From Zavarzinia marina (GTDB taxonomy: Bacteria > Pseudomonadota > Alphaproteobacteria > Zavarziniales > Zavarziniaceae): a stretch of DNA of 64,000 nucleotides. Positions 52,617 through 61,995 of the stretch are shown piece by piece; the stretch's first letter is position 1, and each line of letters opens with the position of its first letter. The notes beneath the pieces are model-generated. The model had not been told where the DNA came from, did no database searches, and was given only the letters and a program-made list of their open reading frames with translations. The DNA is taken from assembly GCF_021568905.1 (NCBI RefSeq), contig NZ_JAKGSB010000001.1, forward strand, positions 372,001 to 436,000, read 5' to 3'. The position numbers and the translations under genes were made by a program.

Positions 52617-53628
52617 GGCGCCGCGCGCCGTCGTCGTCGGCATCGAGGGCGCGCGACTGACGGAACGGGAGAAAGCCCTGTTTCGGCAGGCGCCGCCCCT
52701 CGGCTTCATTCTCTTTTCGCGGAATGTCGAGACGCCGGATCAGGTCCGCGCCCTGACGGCGGAATGCCGGGCTTCGGTCGGCCGGGGGGATGCGACCGTC
52801 TGGATCGACCAGGAAGGCGGGCGCGTCGCGCGCCTGCGCCCGCCCCATTGGCCGCGCTATTTCCCGGCCCGCGCCATCGGCGATCTCGGCGGCGGCGCGG
52901 CGCAGCGCGCGGCCTATCTCCAGGCCCGGCTGATCGCCGAAGATCTGGCCGCGCTGGGGATCGACGTCGACTGCCATCCCTGCATCGACATTTCGGTGCC
53001 TGGCGCCCACGACGTGATCGGCGACCGCGCCTTCGGCAGCGATCCGGGCACCGTGGCCGATCTCGGCCGGGCCGCCTGCGAAGGCCTGCTCGACGGCGGC
53101 GTCCTGCCGGTGATCAAGCATCTGCCGGGCCACGGAAGGGCGCTGTGCGACAGCCATGTCGCGCTGCCCCTGGTCGACACCGATCTCGAAACCCTGGCCG
53201 CCAGCGATTTCGTACCCTTCGAGGCGCTGGCCGACATGCCCATCGCCATGACCGCCCATGTCGTCTATGGCGCCGTCGATCCTGAGCACCCCCTGACCCA
53301 GTCGGCCAAGGGGATCGAGGAGATCGTGCGCGGCCGCCTCGGCTTCGACAATGTCCTGGTGTCGGACGATCTGAACATGCAGGCGCTGGACGGGCCGCTG
53401 TGGCAGCGGGCGGAGCGGGCACTGGCGGCGGGCTGCGACATCGCCCTTCATTGCAGCGGCGATTTCGCGGAGATGGAGGCCCTGCTGCCCCGCGCGCCGG
53501 TGCTTTCCGGCCAAGCGGCGACGCGCTGGCACCTCGCCGCGTCGCGCCGCGCGCCGGCGCTGCCCTTCGATCGCGCAGCGGCCCGGGACGAACTGGACGC
53601 CCTGCTGGCGACGGGCGCGGTGGCGTGA
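52591..53628 (+). CDS. nagZ: beta-N-acetylhexosaminidase (peptidoglycan recycling)
   Basis: NagZ removes N-acetylglucosamine from recycled muropeptides. The 345-residue protein has PLGFILFSRNVETP, WIDQEGGRVARL, the KHLPGHG loop with its catalytic His/Asp (KHLPGHGRALCDSH) and VLVSDDLNMQAL with the nucleophilic Asp. ATG 52591 lies inside the end of the SPOR gene; ATG 52603 is an alternative. A dispersed repeat element follows the stop. Confidence 0.94.
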   Translation: MSTAMSSAEAPRAVVVGIEGARLTEREKALFRQAPPLGFILFSRNVETPDQVRALTAECRASVGRGDATVWIDQEGGRVARLRPPHWPRYFPARAIGDLGGGAAQRAAYLQARLIAEDLAALGIDVDCHPCIDISVPGAHDVIGDRAFGSDPGTVADLGRAACEGLLDGGVLPVIKHLPGHGRALCDSHVALPLVDTDLETLAASDFVPFEALADMPIAMTAHVVYGAVDPEHPLTQSAKGIEEIVRGRLGFDNVLVSDDLNMQALDGPLWQRAERALAAGCDIALHCSGDFAEMEALLPRAPVLSGQAATRWHLAASRRAPALPFDRAAARDELDALLATGAVA

Positions 53629-53648
53629 TGGCGGTTCGCCGTTCACCT

Positions 53649-53741
53649 CTCACCGCACCCCTATTCCCAAAGGGGCGCGGGAACCCACCACGCTCGGCAT
53701 CGACTCCCTCGCCCCGCTTGCGGGGAGAGGGGTGGGGTGAG
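53649..53741. repeat. dispersed palindromic intergenic repeat (REP-like)
   Basis: CTCACCGCACCCCT (53649-53662) is inverted at 53728-53741 with 13 of 14 matches. Inside, CCCTCGCCCCGC (53706-53717) pairs with GCGGGGAGAGGG (53720-53731). This sequence type is a common mobile-looking intergenic repeat in Proteobacteria. It sits between nagZ and the M50 protease gene. Confidence 0.75.
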
Positions 53742-53770
53742 GGGGATCGCCTCTACGAGGAAACGGCGCC

Positions 53771-54454
53771 ATGAACGAATTCCTGCAACAGGTATCGGTC
53801 TGGGCGCTGCCTATCATCTTCGCCATCACGCTGCACGAGGCGGCGCACGGCTGGATGGCGGATCGGCTGGGGGATCCGACGGCGCGGATGCTGGGGCGGA
53901 TCTCGATCAACCCGATCCGTCACATCGACCCCCTGGGCACCATCATCCTGCCGGGGGTGATGCTGCTGGCCACCAACTTCGCCTTCGGCTATGCGAAGCC
54001 GGTGCCAGTCAATTTCCGCAATCTGCGCAACCCGCGCCGGGACATGGTGTGGGTGGCGGCCGCGGGGCCGGGGGCGAATGTGCTGATGGCGCTGGTCGCC
54101 GCACTTCTCCTTCACGTCGTGCCCTATCTGCCTGAACAGGCGGCCTATTGGCTGGCGGCCAATTGCATCAACGCGATGCTGATCAACGGCGTGCTCGCGG
54201 TCTTCAACATGATCCCGATTCCGCCGCTGGACGGCGGACGCGTGGCGGTCGGCCTGCTGCCGCGCGCGCTCGCCTATCGGCTGGCGCGGGTGGAGCGCTA
54301 CGGCATGCTGATCGTCGTCGGCGCGGTCTTCCTGGTGCCGCTGCTCGCGGCGCAGATGGGCTATGCCTTCAATCCGGTGTTCGAAATGATCGCGCCGGTG
54401 GTGAAAGGCTTCGTGCGGCTTTTGCTCTCGATTGTCGGGCCGCCGCTTCAGTAG
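53771..54454 (+). CDS. site-2-protease-family (M50) membrane metalloprotease
   Basis: A 227-residue protein with about five membrane helices. The zinc motif HEAAH is at 22-26 in the first helix, and the third ligand is the Asp of PPLDGGR near residue 153. No PDZ domain is inserted, as in the short SpoIVFB/YwhC-like group. It neighbours scpA, and this pairing is widespread; its substrate is unknown. Confidence 0.88.
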   Translation: MNEFLQQVSVWALPIIFAITLHEAAHGWMADRLGDPTARMLGRISINPIRHIDPLGTIILPGVMLLATNFAFGYAKPVPVNFRNLRNPRRDMVWVAAAGPGANVLMALVAALLLHVVPYLPEQAAYWLAANCINAMLINGVLAVFNMIPIPPLDGGRVAVGLLPRALAYRLARVERYGMLIVVGAVFLVPLLAAQMGYAFNPVFEMIAPVVKGFVRLLLSIVGPPLQ

Positions 54455-54463
54455 ACTGTGCCG

Positions 54464-55261
54464 ATGACCGAGAACCCGAACCAGCCCCTGCCGTTCGAGG
54501 AAGCGGAAAAGCCCCTGATCGGCGAGGACGGCGAAATCCTGACCGTCGACGTCGAGGGCTTCGAAGGGCCGCTCGACCTCCTCCTTGCGCTTGCCAAGGC
54601 GCAGAAGGTCGATCTGAAGAAGATCTCGATCCTCAAGCTGGCGGACCAATATCTGGTCTTCATCAACGAGGCGCGGCGCCTGCGCCTCGAACTCGCCGCC
54701 GATTACCTGGTGATGGCGGCCTGGCTCGCCTATCTGAAGTCTCGCCTCATGCTGCCGGAACCGCCGGCGGGCGAGGAACCCTCCGGCGAGGAACTGGCGG
54801 CGCGCATGGCGCTGCAGCTCGAACGCCTGGAGGCGATACGGGCGGCGGCGGCCAAGCTGATGTCGCGCCACCAGTTGGGCCGCGACGTCTTCGCGCGCGG
54901 TGCCCCCGAGGGCGTGACCGTGGTCCGGAAGTCGATCTGGTCCGCCAGTCTCTACGACCTCATCAAATCCTACGCCGACTGGACGGCGCGCAAGGTGGGC
55001 GGCCATCTGACCGTCAAGCTGCCGCCGATCTTCACCATGGAGGAGGCGATCCACCGCCTCTCCGCCATGCTGGGCGTGGATCTGGACTGGACCCAACTCG
55101 AAATCTTCATGCCCGAGGAATTCGACGATCCCCTCGGCCGGCGCTCGGCGCTGGCCGGAACCTTCGCCGCCAGTCTCGAACTGGTGCGCCAGGGCAAGAT
55201 CCAGCTTCGCCAGAGCGAAGCCTTCGCCCCCATCTTCATCAGGAAGGCCCGCGACGAATGA
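54464..55261 (+). CDS. scpA: segregation and condensation protein A
   Basis: ScpA is the kleisin that links Smc heads and, with ScpB, compacts chromosomes. The 265-residue protein has the N-terminal FEGPLDLLLALAKAQKVDLK block and a helical ADYLVMAAWLAYLKSRLMLP, then a winged-helix C-terminus. ATG 54464 is used; an in-frame GTG at 54458 is possible. Its stop overlaps scpB as ATGA. Confidence 0.94.
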   Translation: MTENPNQPLPFEEAEKPLIGEDGEILTVDVEGFEGPLDLLLALAKAQKVDLKKISILKLADQYLVFINEARRLRLELAADYLVMAAWLAYLKSRLMLPEPPAGEEPSGEELAARMALQLERLEAIRAAAAKLMSRHQLGRDVFARGAPEGVTVVRKSIWSASLYDLIKSYADWTARKVGGHLTVKLPPIFTMEEAIHRLSAMLGVDLDWTQLEIFMPEEFDDPLGRRSALAGTFAASLELVRQGKIQLRQSEAFAPIFIRKARDE

Positions 55262-56028
55262 GCGAGACCCCCGCGCCGACGGAAGACCGCGAGGACGACG
55301 TCCCCAACGAAGACGAGCCGGCCGAGGCTCGTTCGTTCGACGAGGGCGACATCGCCCACGGCTGCCGCATCGTCGAGGCGCTGATCTTCGCCGCCGCCGA
55401 ACCCCTGGACGGGGCGAGTCTGGCCGAGCGCCTGCCGCCGGGCATGGACGTGCGTCCCCTGATCGAGCGCCTGACGGCGGATTATGCCGCGCGCGGCGTC
55501 AATCTGATCGAGGTCGGCGGGCGCTGGACCTTCCGCACGGCGCCGGACCTCGCCTTCCTGCTGCGCCGGGATACGGAGGAGACGCGCCGCCTGTCCCGCG
55601 CCGCGATCGAGACCCTGGCGATCATCGCCTATCACCAGCCCGTCACCCGCGCCGAGATCGAGGCGATTCGCGGCGTCGCGGTCAGCCGCGGCACCCTGGA
55701 CGTGCTGATGGAAACCGCCTGGGTGAAGCCGGCGGGCCGGCGCAAGACGCCGGGCAAGCCCCTGACCTTCAAGACCACCGACGTCTTCCTCGAACATTTC
55801 GGCCTCGCCCAGATCGGCGATCTGCCGGGCATCGAGGACCTGAAGGCCGCCGGTCTGGTCGATCCGCGCCAGTCCATGCCGGTGATCGGCCGCGACGAGG
55901 ATCTCGAACCCCTGGACGAGGAGGAAGAAGGCGGCGAGGACGGCGACGAGACCATCGCGATGGTCGAAGAGACGGCCGAAATCATTGACAGCGGCGATAT
56001 GTCGCCCGAAGACGACACATCTGCCTGA
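55258..56028 (+). CDS. scpB: segregation and condensation protein B
   Basis: ScpB binds the ScpA kleisin as a dimer. The 256-residue product has two winged helices with RIVEALIFAAAEPLDGASL and TLAIIAYHQPVTRAEIEAIRG. Both tails are strongly acidic, with EEEEGGEDGDE in the last 40 residues. It starts in an ATGA overlap with scpA. A Fur-box-like site follows 23 bases after its stop. Confidence 0.94.
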   Translation: MSETPAPTEDREDDVPNEDEPAEARSFDEGDIAHGCRIVEALIFAAAEPLDGASLAERLPPGMDVRPLIERLTADYAARGVNLIEVGGRWTFRTAPDLAFLLRRDTEETRRLSRAAIETLAIIAYHQPVTRAEIEAIRGVAVSRGTLDVLMETAWVKPAGRRKTPGKPLTFKTTDVFLEHFGLAQIGDLPGIEDLKAAGLVDPRQSMPVIGRDEDLEPLDEEEEGGEDGDETIAMVEETAEIIDSGDMSPEDDTSA

Positions 56029-56050
56029 TCCGGTCCTTGCGCCGGCCGGC

Positions 56051-56069
56051 AATAATGATAATCATTCTC
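56051..56069. promoter_or_regulatory. Fur box upstream of the iron transporter
   Basis: AATAATGATAATCATTCTC matches the 19-bp E. coli Fur consensus (GATAATGATAATCATTATC) at 17 positions. It lies 47 bases upstream of the GTG of the iron permease gene, so iron should repress fbpBC through Fur or a relative. Confidence 0.7.
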
Positions 56070-56115
56070 ACGTATTTGCGGGTGCCGGGGCACCCAGTCG
56101 GGAAATCGTAGCAGC

Positions 56116-57813
56116 GTGGCCATCTCCGAACATCGTCTGGCGCGAAATGCGCTGCCGCTCAGGGGGCGGTTCCGGCTCGACGGCTGGAGTCTGATGGCGG
56201 TCGGGCTGGCGCTGTTCTTCGCGCTGCCGGTGGTGATGGTGGCCGCGGCCGCCCTGACCCCGGCGGGAGAGACCTGGGCCCATCTGAGCGAGACGGTGCT
56301 GCCGCGCTATATCGTCAACACGGTGTGGCTGATGGTCGGGGTCGGCATCGGCACGGCGGCGATCGGCACCGGCACCGCCTGGCTCGTCACCATGTGCGAA
56401 TTTCCCGGACGGCGCCTGTTCGAATGGGCGCTGTTCCTGCCCATGGCGGTGCCCGCCTATGTCCTGGCCTATGCCTATACCGGGCTGTTCGACGTGGCGG
56501 GTCCCGTCCAGGGCCTGCTGCGGGATCTGACCGGCTGGTCGGTGCGCGACTATTGGTTCCCGGACGTGCGCTCCCTGCCGGGGGCCATCGCCATGATGGT
56601 GCTGGTGCTCTACCCCTATGTCTATCTGATCACACGGGCGGCCTTTCTCGAGCAATCGGTCTGTGTCCTCGAAATGGGCCGCACGCTCGGCTGCTCGCCG
56701 TGGGGCGCGTTTCGCCGCCTCGGCCTGCCGCTGGCCCGGCCGGCGGTGGTGACCGGCGTCTCCCTCGCGCTGATGGAGGCTTTGGGGGATTTCGGCACCG
56801 TGCAGTATTTCGCCGTCGACACCTTCACCGCCGGCATTTTTCGCACCTGGCTCGGCCTCGGCGATCCGGTTTCGGCCGCCCATCTCGCCGCCATGCTGCT
56901 GGGCGCCATCGGCTTCCTCATGGTCGCGGAACGCCTGGCGCGGGGGCGCGCCCGCTTCCATCACACCACCACCCGCTATCGCCCGCTGACCCGGCTGTCG
57001 CTGTCGCCGCTGGCGGGGGTGGGGGCCTGGCTCGCCTGCGCGCTTCCCATCGCGCTCGGCTTCCTGGTGCCGGCGACGGCCCTCGGCGTCTGGGCGCTGG
57101 GGGAGGAGGGCATGGCCACCGGCGCCTTCCTCACCTACACACGGAACACATTGGCGCTGGCGGTGCCGACGGCGGTGCTGGCGGTCGGTCTCGCCGTGCT
57201 GCTCGGCTATGGCCGTCGGCTCGGCCTGTCGGCGCCGGGCCGGGCCGCGGTCCGCATCGCCGCCATGGGCTATGCCGTTCCGGGCGCCGTGATCGCGGTC
57301 GGCATCCTGGTGCCGCTCTCCACTTTCGACAATGCGCTGGATGCCTGGATGCGCGAGCATTTCGACATTTCCACCGGCCTCTTGCTGTCGGGCACCGTGG
57401 GCGCCGTGATCTTCGCCTATCTGGTCCGTTTCCTCGCCGTCGCCTTCAACACGGTCGAGGCGGGGCTGGAGAAGGTGACCCCCAATATGGACGCCGCCGC
57501 CCGCAGCCTGGGGCGCGGGCCGCTGGATACGCTGCGCCGGGTGCATCTGCCGATGATGCGGGCCAGTCTCTTCACCGCCGGCCTGCTGGTCTTCGTCGAC
57601 GTGATGAAGGAATTGCCCGCCACCCTGATGATGCGGCCCTTCAATTTCGACACATTGGCGGTCAAGGCCCATGAACTCGCCAGCGACGAGCGCCTGGCCG
57701 AGGCGGCCATGCCGTCGCTCGCCATCGTCGCCGTCGGCGTGCTGCCGGTCATCCTGCTCAGCCGGGCGATCGCCACGTCGCGCCCCGGCGCGGCCCAGGG
57801 GGCGCGGGGCTGA
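56116..57813 (+). CDS. fbpB: iron(III) ABC transporter permease, fused two-half type
   Basis: A 565-residue permease made of two halves, each about six helices. The coupling loops EMGRTLGCSPWGAFRRLGLP and DAAARSLGRGPLDTLRRVHLP carry the EAA-type motif of FbpB/SfuB iron importers. GTG 56116 follows a weak ribosome site. It pairs with the ATPase gene 2 bases on; no periplasmic binding protein gene lies beside them. A Fur-box-like site upstream supports iron as the substrate. Confidence 0.9.
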   Translation: MAISEHRLARNALPLRGRFRLDGWSLMAVGLALFFALPVVMVAAAALTPAGETWAHLSETVLPRYIVNTVWLMVGVGIGTAAIGTGTAWLVTMCEFPGRRLFEWALFLPMAVPAYVLAYAYTGLFDVAGPVQGLLRDLTGWSVRDYWFPDVRSLPGAIAMMVLVLYPYVYLITRAAFLEQSVCVLEMGRTLGCSPWGAFRRLGLPLARPAVVTGVSLALMEALGDFGTVQYFAVDTFTAGIFRTWLGLGDPVSAAHLAAMLLGAIGFLMVAERLARGRARFHHTTTRYRPLTRLSLSPLAGVGAWLACALPIALGFLVPATALGVWALGEEGMATGAFLTYTRNTLALAVPTAVLAVGLAVLLGYGRRLGLSAPGRAAVRIAAMGYAVPGAVIAVGILVPLSTFDNALDAWMREHFDISTGLLLSGTVGAVIFAYLVRFLAVAFNTVEAGLEKVTPNMDAAARSLGRGPLDTLRRVHLPMMRASLFTAGLLVFVDVMKELPATLMMRPFNFDTLAVKAHELASDERLAEAAMPSLAIVAVGVLPVILLSRAIATSRPGAAQGARG

Positions 57814-57815
57814 TC

Positions 57816-58862
57816 ATGTCCGGTCTCGCCTTTCGCGCCGTCACCCACCATTTCGGCAGGCGCATCGCCGTCGACACGCTCGACCTCGAGGTCGCGGCGG
57901 GCGAGGTCGTCTGCCTGCTCGGCCCGTCGGGCTGCGGCAAGACGACGACGCTGCGCCTCGCCGCCGGGCTTGAGACCCTGCAGTCGGGCGCGATCCTGAT
58001 CGACGACGCCGTGGTCGCCGACGCGGGCGGCGCCCTGCCGCCGGAAAAGCGCCAGATCGGCCTGATCTTCCAGGACTATGCGCTGTTCCCCCATCTCTCG
58101 GTCCTCGACAATGTCGCCTTCGGCCTCGGGCGCGGGCATTCGGTGGCGGAGGCCCAGACGGCGCTCGACAAGGTCGGCCTCGGCGATCGCGGGCGCAGCT
58201 TCCCCCATATGCTCTCGGGTGGGGAGCAGCAGCGCGTCGCTCTCGCCCGTGCCCTGGCGCCCCGGCCCCGGGTCATGCTGATGGACGAACCCTTCTCAGG
58301 GCTGGACGTCCGCCTGCGCGACAAGGTGCGGGACGAGACCCTGGCCCTGTTGGCGTCGACCGGCGCCGCGGTCCTCCTCGTCACCCATGACCCGGAAGAG
58401 GCGATGCGCATGGCCGATCGCATCGCCCTGATGCGGGCGGGCCGGGTGGTGCAGCTCGGCACGCCCGAGAGCCTCTACAACCGCCCGGCCGACGCTGGCG
58501 CCGCGCGCTTCTTCGCCGAGGCGAACACGATCCGTGCCCGGGTCGGCGCCGACGGCAGGGTGGAAACCCCGCTGGGGGTCCTGTCCGGCGCGGGGCTCGC
58601 GGCCGGCACGGCGGTCGAGGTGCTGATTCGGCCCCATGCCCTGCGCCCGGTCGCGGCGGGCGAGGGGGTGGCGGCGCGGGTCGCGCGCTCGCGTCTTCTC
58701 GGCGCCGACAGCCTGGTGGAATTCCATGTCGATGGTGCCGGCGCGGTCGTGTCGGCGCGTATCGCGCCACCGGTTCTGCCTGCCCCTGGGGCAGAAATGT
58801 GCCTTTCCCTCGACCTCGGGCAGTGTTTTGTGTTTGAAGATCGAGGGGATGGGCCCAAATAA
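57816..58862 (+). CDS. fbpC: iron(III) ABC transporter ATPase
   Basis: A 348-residue ATPase of the MOI group. Walker A GPSGCGKTT is at 36-44, with LSGGEQQRVALARAL, VMLMDEPFSGLD and an H-loop VTHDPEEAMRMAD; a C-terminal TOBE-like domain follows from about 240. Layout and Fur-box control fit iron(III) rather than thiamine or polyamine import. The operon sits between scpB and tatA, a place usually without transport genes. Confidence 0.9.
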   Translation: MSGLAFRAVTHHFGRRIAVDTLDLEVAAGEVVCLLGPSGCGKTTTLRLAAGLETLQSGAILIDDAVVADAGGALPPEKRQIGLIFQDYALFPHLSVLDNVAFGLGRGHSVAEAQTALDKVGLGDRGRSFPHMLSGGEQQRVALARALAPRPRVMLMDEPFSGLDVRLRDKVRDETLALLASTGAAVLLVTHDPEEAMRMADRIALMRAGRVVQLGTPESLYNRPADAGAARFFAEANTIRARVGADGRVETPLGVLSGAGLAAGTAVEVLIRPHALRPVAAGEGVAARVARSRLLGADSLVEFHVDGAGAVVSARIAPPVLPAPGAEMCLSLDLGQCFVFEDRGDGPK

Positions 58863-58982
58863 GCAGGAGGCCGAAGCGGGTACCGCATTTCTGCGCGTTG
58901 CCTGCACGGGGGGCTTGGGGCAATATCCCGGCTCTCTCGGCCGCTTCGTTTGGGCCACGTATTTTGAGAAGGAGAATCGGCG

Positions 58983-59216
58983 ATGGGTGCGATGAGCATT
59001 TGGCACTGGCTGATCGTCATCGCCTTGGTCGTCCTCTTGTTCGGCGGCCGCGGCAAGATTTCGGAACTCATGGGCGATGTCGCCAAGGGCGTGAAGAGCT
59101 TCAAGAAGGGGCTCGCGGACGAACCGACGACGGCCCAGAAGGATGAGCCGCCGCGTCAGGTGACCATCGACGCCTCGTCTGAATCGGCGAAGAGCCAGGA
59201 CGCGCACAAGGTCTGA
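58983..59216 (+). CDS. tatA: Sec-independent protein translocase subunit TatA
   Basis: A 77-residue TatA: a short N-terminus, one membrane helix ([17 protein letters not shown]), the conserved [22 protein letters not shown] amphipathic helix start ([15 protein letters not shown]), and a polar tail. AAGGAG at 58969-58974 is well spaced for ATG 58983. With TatB and TatC it forms the pore that exports folded proteins with twin-arginine signals. Confidence 0.93.
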   Translation: MGAMSIWHWLIVIALVVLLFGGRGKISELMGDVAKGVKSFKKGLADEPTTAQKDEPPRQVTIDASSESAKSQDAHKV

Positions 59217-59317
59217 TCGGCGACGGCCGGCGGGGCGCGCGACCGGCGTGCCCCACCGGCGGTCCGATCCTTCTGTAATCGTTTGTCGCAGGGCCGGGCC
59301 CTGCCGGAGACAGGCGC

Positions 59318-59785
59318 ATGTTTGATCTCGCGTGGTCCGAGATCCTTCTCGTCGGCGTCATCGCTCTCATCGTCGTTGGCCCCAAGGACCTCCCCGACCT
59401 GTTGCGCACGGTCGGTCAATGGGTGCGGCGCGCGCGCTCCATGGCTGCCGGCTTCCAGTCCACCTTCGACCAGATGATGCGGGACGAGGAACTGGCGAAG
59501 ACCAAGCGCGACCTCGAAAATTCGATGTCCGGCACGCCCTCGCTCAACAAGATCGAGAAGCCCTCCTATGCGCCGGAAACCCCGCCCTTCGACCACAGCA
59601 CCATCGAAGACACCGATCCCCGCACCGAAAACGACTATGCCGAGGATGCGGAAGCCGGCGACACCGAGGAAAGGCCCGTGACGGCCGAGTCGGTGGCGGC
59701 GATCGCGGGGCCCGAGCCGGTCGCGGATCCGGAGCCGGCGGCGGGCGACGAAGCTCCGGCCCCAAAGCCGGCCACGGGAAGCTGA
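59318..59785 (+). CDS. tatB: Sec-independent protein translocase subunit TatB
   Basis: A 155-residue protein with an N-terminal membrane helix ([20 protein letters not shown]), the [17 protein letters not shown] elbow with the Gly-Pro hallmark of TatB, an amphipathic helix and a long Glu/Pro/Ala-rich tail. It recognises twin-arginine signals with TatC. tatC starts one base after its stop. Confidence 0.93.
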   Translation: MFDLAWSEILLVGVIALIVVGPKDLPDLLRTVGQWVRRARSMAAGFQSTFDQMMRDEELAKTKRDLENSMSGTPSLNKIEKPSYAPETPPFDHSTIEDTDPRTENDYAEDAEAGDTEERPVTAESVAAIAGPEPVADPEPAAGDEAPAPKPATGS

Positions 59786-59786
59786 C

Positions 59787-60605
59787 ATGGCGACGAGAAC
59801 CGACAAGGACGAAGCCGAGATCGAGGCGAGCCGCGCGCCCCTGGTCGAGCATCTGACGGAATTGCGCCGCCGCCTGATCTATTCGGTCGCCGGCCTCCTG
59901 GCCTGCATGGTGCTGTGCTATGTCTTCGCCGAGGACATCTACGCCTTCCTGACCATGCCGCTCTACGAGGCCATGGGGGACGCCGGCACCAAGCGCATGA
60001 TCTATACCGATCTGACGGAAGCCTTCTTCACCTATCTGAAGGTGGCGTTCTTCGGCGGTGCCTTCCTGGCCTTCCCCGTCATCGCCTCGCAGATCTACAT
60101 GTTCGTGGCGCCCGGCCTCTACAAGAACGAGCGGGGCGCCTTCCTGCCCTTCCTGGTCGCGACGCCGGTGCTCTTCATCCTCGGCGCGGCGATGCTCTAC
60201 TACCTGATCCTGCCGCTGGCCTGGCATTTCTTCCTGGGTTTCCAGGCGCCGGGAGGCGACGGCGCCCTGCCGATCGAGCTCGAGCCCAAGGTGAACGAGT
60301 ATCTGAGCCTGGTCATGGCCCTGATCCTCGCCTTCGGCATCGCCTTCCAGCTGCCCGTGGTGCTGACCCTGCTCGGCCGGGCCGGTATCGTCACCTCCAA
60401 GATGCTGGCGGGCAAAAGGCGCTATGCCATCGTCGGCGTCTTCGCCTTTGCCGCGATCGTGACGCCGCCGGACGTGATCAGTCAGGTCAGCCTGGCGCTG
60501 CCCATGATCGTGCTCTACGAAGGCTCGGTCGTCATCATCCGCATGATGGAGAAACGGCGCGAGCGCGAGGCCAAGGCCCGCGAGGAGGAAGAGGACGAGG
60601 GCTGA
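59787..60605 (+). CDS. tatC: Sec-independent protein translocase subunit TatC
   Basis: A 272-residue protein with six membrane helices. [13 protein letters not shown] at the N-terminus, [20 protein letters not shown] and the later [17 protein letters not shown] are family features. It binds the twin-arginine signal peptide. The C-terminus is a basic/acidic helical tail. It ends the tatABC operon; a separate promoter for serS follows. Confidence 0.95.
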   Translation: MATRTDKDEAEIEASRAPLVEHLTELRRRLIYSVAGLLACMVLCYVFAEDIYAFLTMPLYEAMGDAGTKRMIYTDLTEAFFTYLKVAFFGGAFLAFPVIASQIYMFVAPGLYKNERGAFLPFLVATPVLFILGAAMLYYLILPLAWHFFLGFQAPGGDGALPIELEPKVNEYLSLVMALILAFGIAFQLPVVLTLLGRAGIVTSKMLAGKRRYAIVGVFAFAAIVTPPDVISQVSLALPMIVLYEGSVVIIRMMEKRREREAKAREEEEDEG

Positions 60606-60662
60606 CGCCCCGTCCCGCCGGGCCTGACCGGTCCTCCCTTTCCGCTCGCCCGTCCTCCGGGC

Positions 60663-60691
60663 TGGACGGACTCCGGCCCCTTTTCTATAAG
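60663..60691 (+). promoter_or_regulatory. promoter for serS-surE-pcm
   Basis: TGGACG (60663-60668), a 17-base spacer and TATAAG (60686-60691) give 4/6 and 5/6 matches to the sigma-70-type consensus. A start near 60698 would leave a leader of about 29 bases before serS. Confidence 0.55.
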
Positions 60692-60726
60692 GTTCGGGCA
60701 CCCCGCCTCAATCGAGCCCGAATCTC

Positions 60727-61995
60727 ATGCATGACCTGAAACTGATCCGCGACGATCCCGCCGCCTTCGATGCCGCCCTGGCGCGTCGCGGCTTCCCGGC
60801 ATCGGCGGCAGGCGTGCTCGACCTCGACCAGCAACGCCGCGCGATCCAGTCCGACCTCCAGGTCAAGCAGGCGAGGCGCAACGACGCCTCGCGCCAGATC
60901 GGCCAGGTGAAGGGCAAGGGCGGCAATGCCGACGATCTGATGGCCGAGGTCGCGGGCCTGAAGGCGGAGATCCAGGCGGGCGAGGAGAAGGACAAGGCGC
61001 TGGCCGCCGAGATCGAGGCCGCGCTCGCCGCCATCCCCAATCTGCCCGGCGCCGACGTGCCCGAGGGCGGGGAGGACTGCAACGTCGAGATCCGCCGCTG
61101 GGGCACGCCGCGCCTGATGGAGGGCGCCGCCCATTTCGAGATCGGCGAAGCCCTGGGGCTCATGGATTTCGAGGCGGCGAGCCGGATTTCCGGCGCGCGC
61201 TTCGTCGTCCTGAAGGGACAGCTCGCGCGGCTCGAACGCGCGCTCGGCCAGTTCATGCTCGACCTGCACACAACCGAGAACGGCTATACCGAGGTGGCGC
61301 CGCCGCTCCTGGTGCGCGACGACGCGGTCTATGGCACCGGCCAACTGCCGAAATTCGCCGAGGACCTGTTCCGTACCACCAATGGTTACTGGCTGATCCC
61401 GACCGCCGAGGTGCCGCTGACCAATCTGGTGCGCGAACAGATCCTGGACGCCGAGAAACTGCCGCTGCGCTTCACCGCGCTCACCCCCTGCTTCCGCTCC
61501 GAGGCGGGCGCCGCGGGGCGCGATACGCGCGGCATGATCCGCCAGCACCAGTTCGCCAAATGCGAAATGGTCTCCGTCACGACGCCCGAACAGTCGGCGG
61601 CGGAGCACGAGCGCATGACCGCCTGCGCCGAGGACGTGCTGAAGCGCCTGGACCTGCCCTATCGCGTCATGCTGCTGGCGGCGGGCGACATGGGCTTCGG
61701 CGCGGTCAAGACCTACGATCTCGAAGTCTGGTTGCCGGGGCAGAAGACCTATCGCGAGATTTCGTCCTGCTCCAACTGCGGCGATTTCCAGGCCCGGCGC
61801 ATGCAGGCGCGCAGCCGGACGGCGGGCGCCAAGGGCACGGCGCCGGTTCACACCCTGAACGGTTCCGGCCTCGCGGTCGGGCGCACCCTGGTCGCGGTTC
61901 TGGAGAACTACGCGCGGCCCGACGGTTCGGTCGAGGTGCCGGCGGCGCTCAGGCCCTACATGGGCGGTCTCGAAGCGATCGCCGCCGATGGTTGA
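60727..61995 (+). CDS. serS: seryl-tRNA synthetase
   Basis: A 422-residue class II synthetase. The first about 100 residues form the long tRNA-binding coiled coil ([20 protein letters not shown] region). The catalytic domain has [20 protein letters not shown] (motif 2) and [19 protein letters not shown] (motif 3). Its 3' end overlaps surE by 8 bases. serS-surE-pcm is a conserved alphaproteobacterial order. Confidence 0.97.
   Translation: MHDLKLIRDDPAAFDAALARRGFPASAAGVLDLDQQRRAIQSDLQVKQARRNDASRQIGQVKGKGGNADDLMAEVAGLKAEIQAGEEKDKALAAEIEAALAAIPNLPGADVPEGGEDCNVEIRRWGTPRLMEGAAHFEIGEALGLMDFEAASRISGARFVVLKGQLARLERALGQFMLDLHTTENGYTEVAPPLLVRDDAVYGTGQLPKFAEDLFRTTNGYWLIPTAEVPLTNLVREQILDAEKLPLRFTALTPCFRSEAGAAGRDTRGMIRQHQFAKCEMVSVTTPEQSAAEHERMTACAEDVLKRLDLPYRVMLLAAGDMGFGAVKTYDLEVWLPGQKTYREISSCSNCGDFQARRMQARSRTAGAKGTAPVHTLNGSGLAVGRTLVAVLENYARPDGSVEVPAALRPYMGGLEAIAADG

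Noticed and set aside
53650-53910. Small minus-strand frame ending PASGARESMPSV between nagZ and the M50 gene
   Set aside because: It is translation of the dispersed intergenic repeat and the antisense of the M50 gene start; peptides of this type are common spurious annotations.
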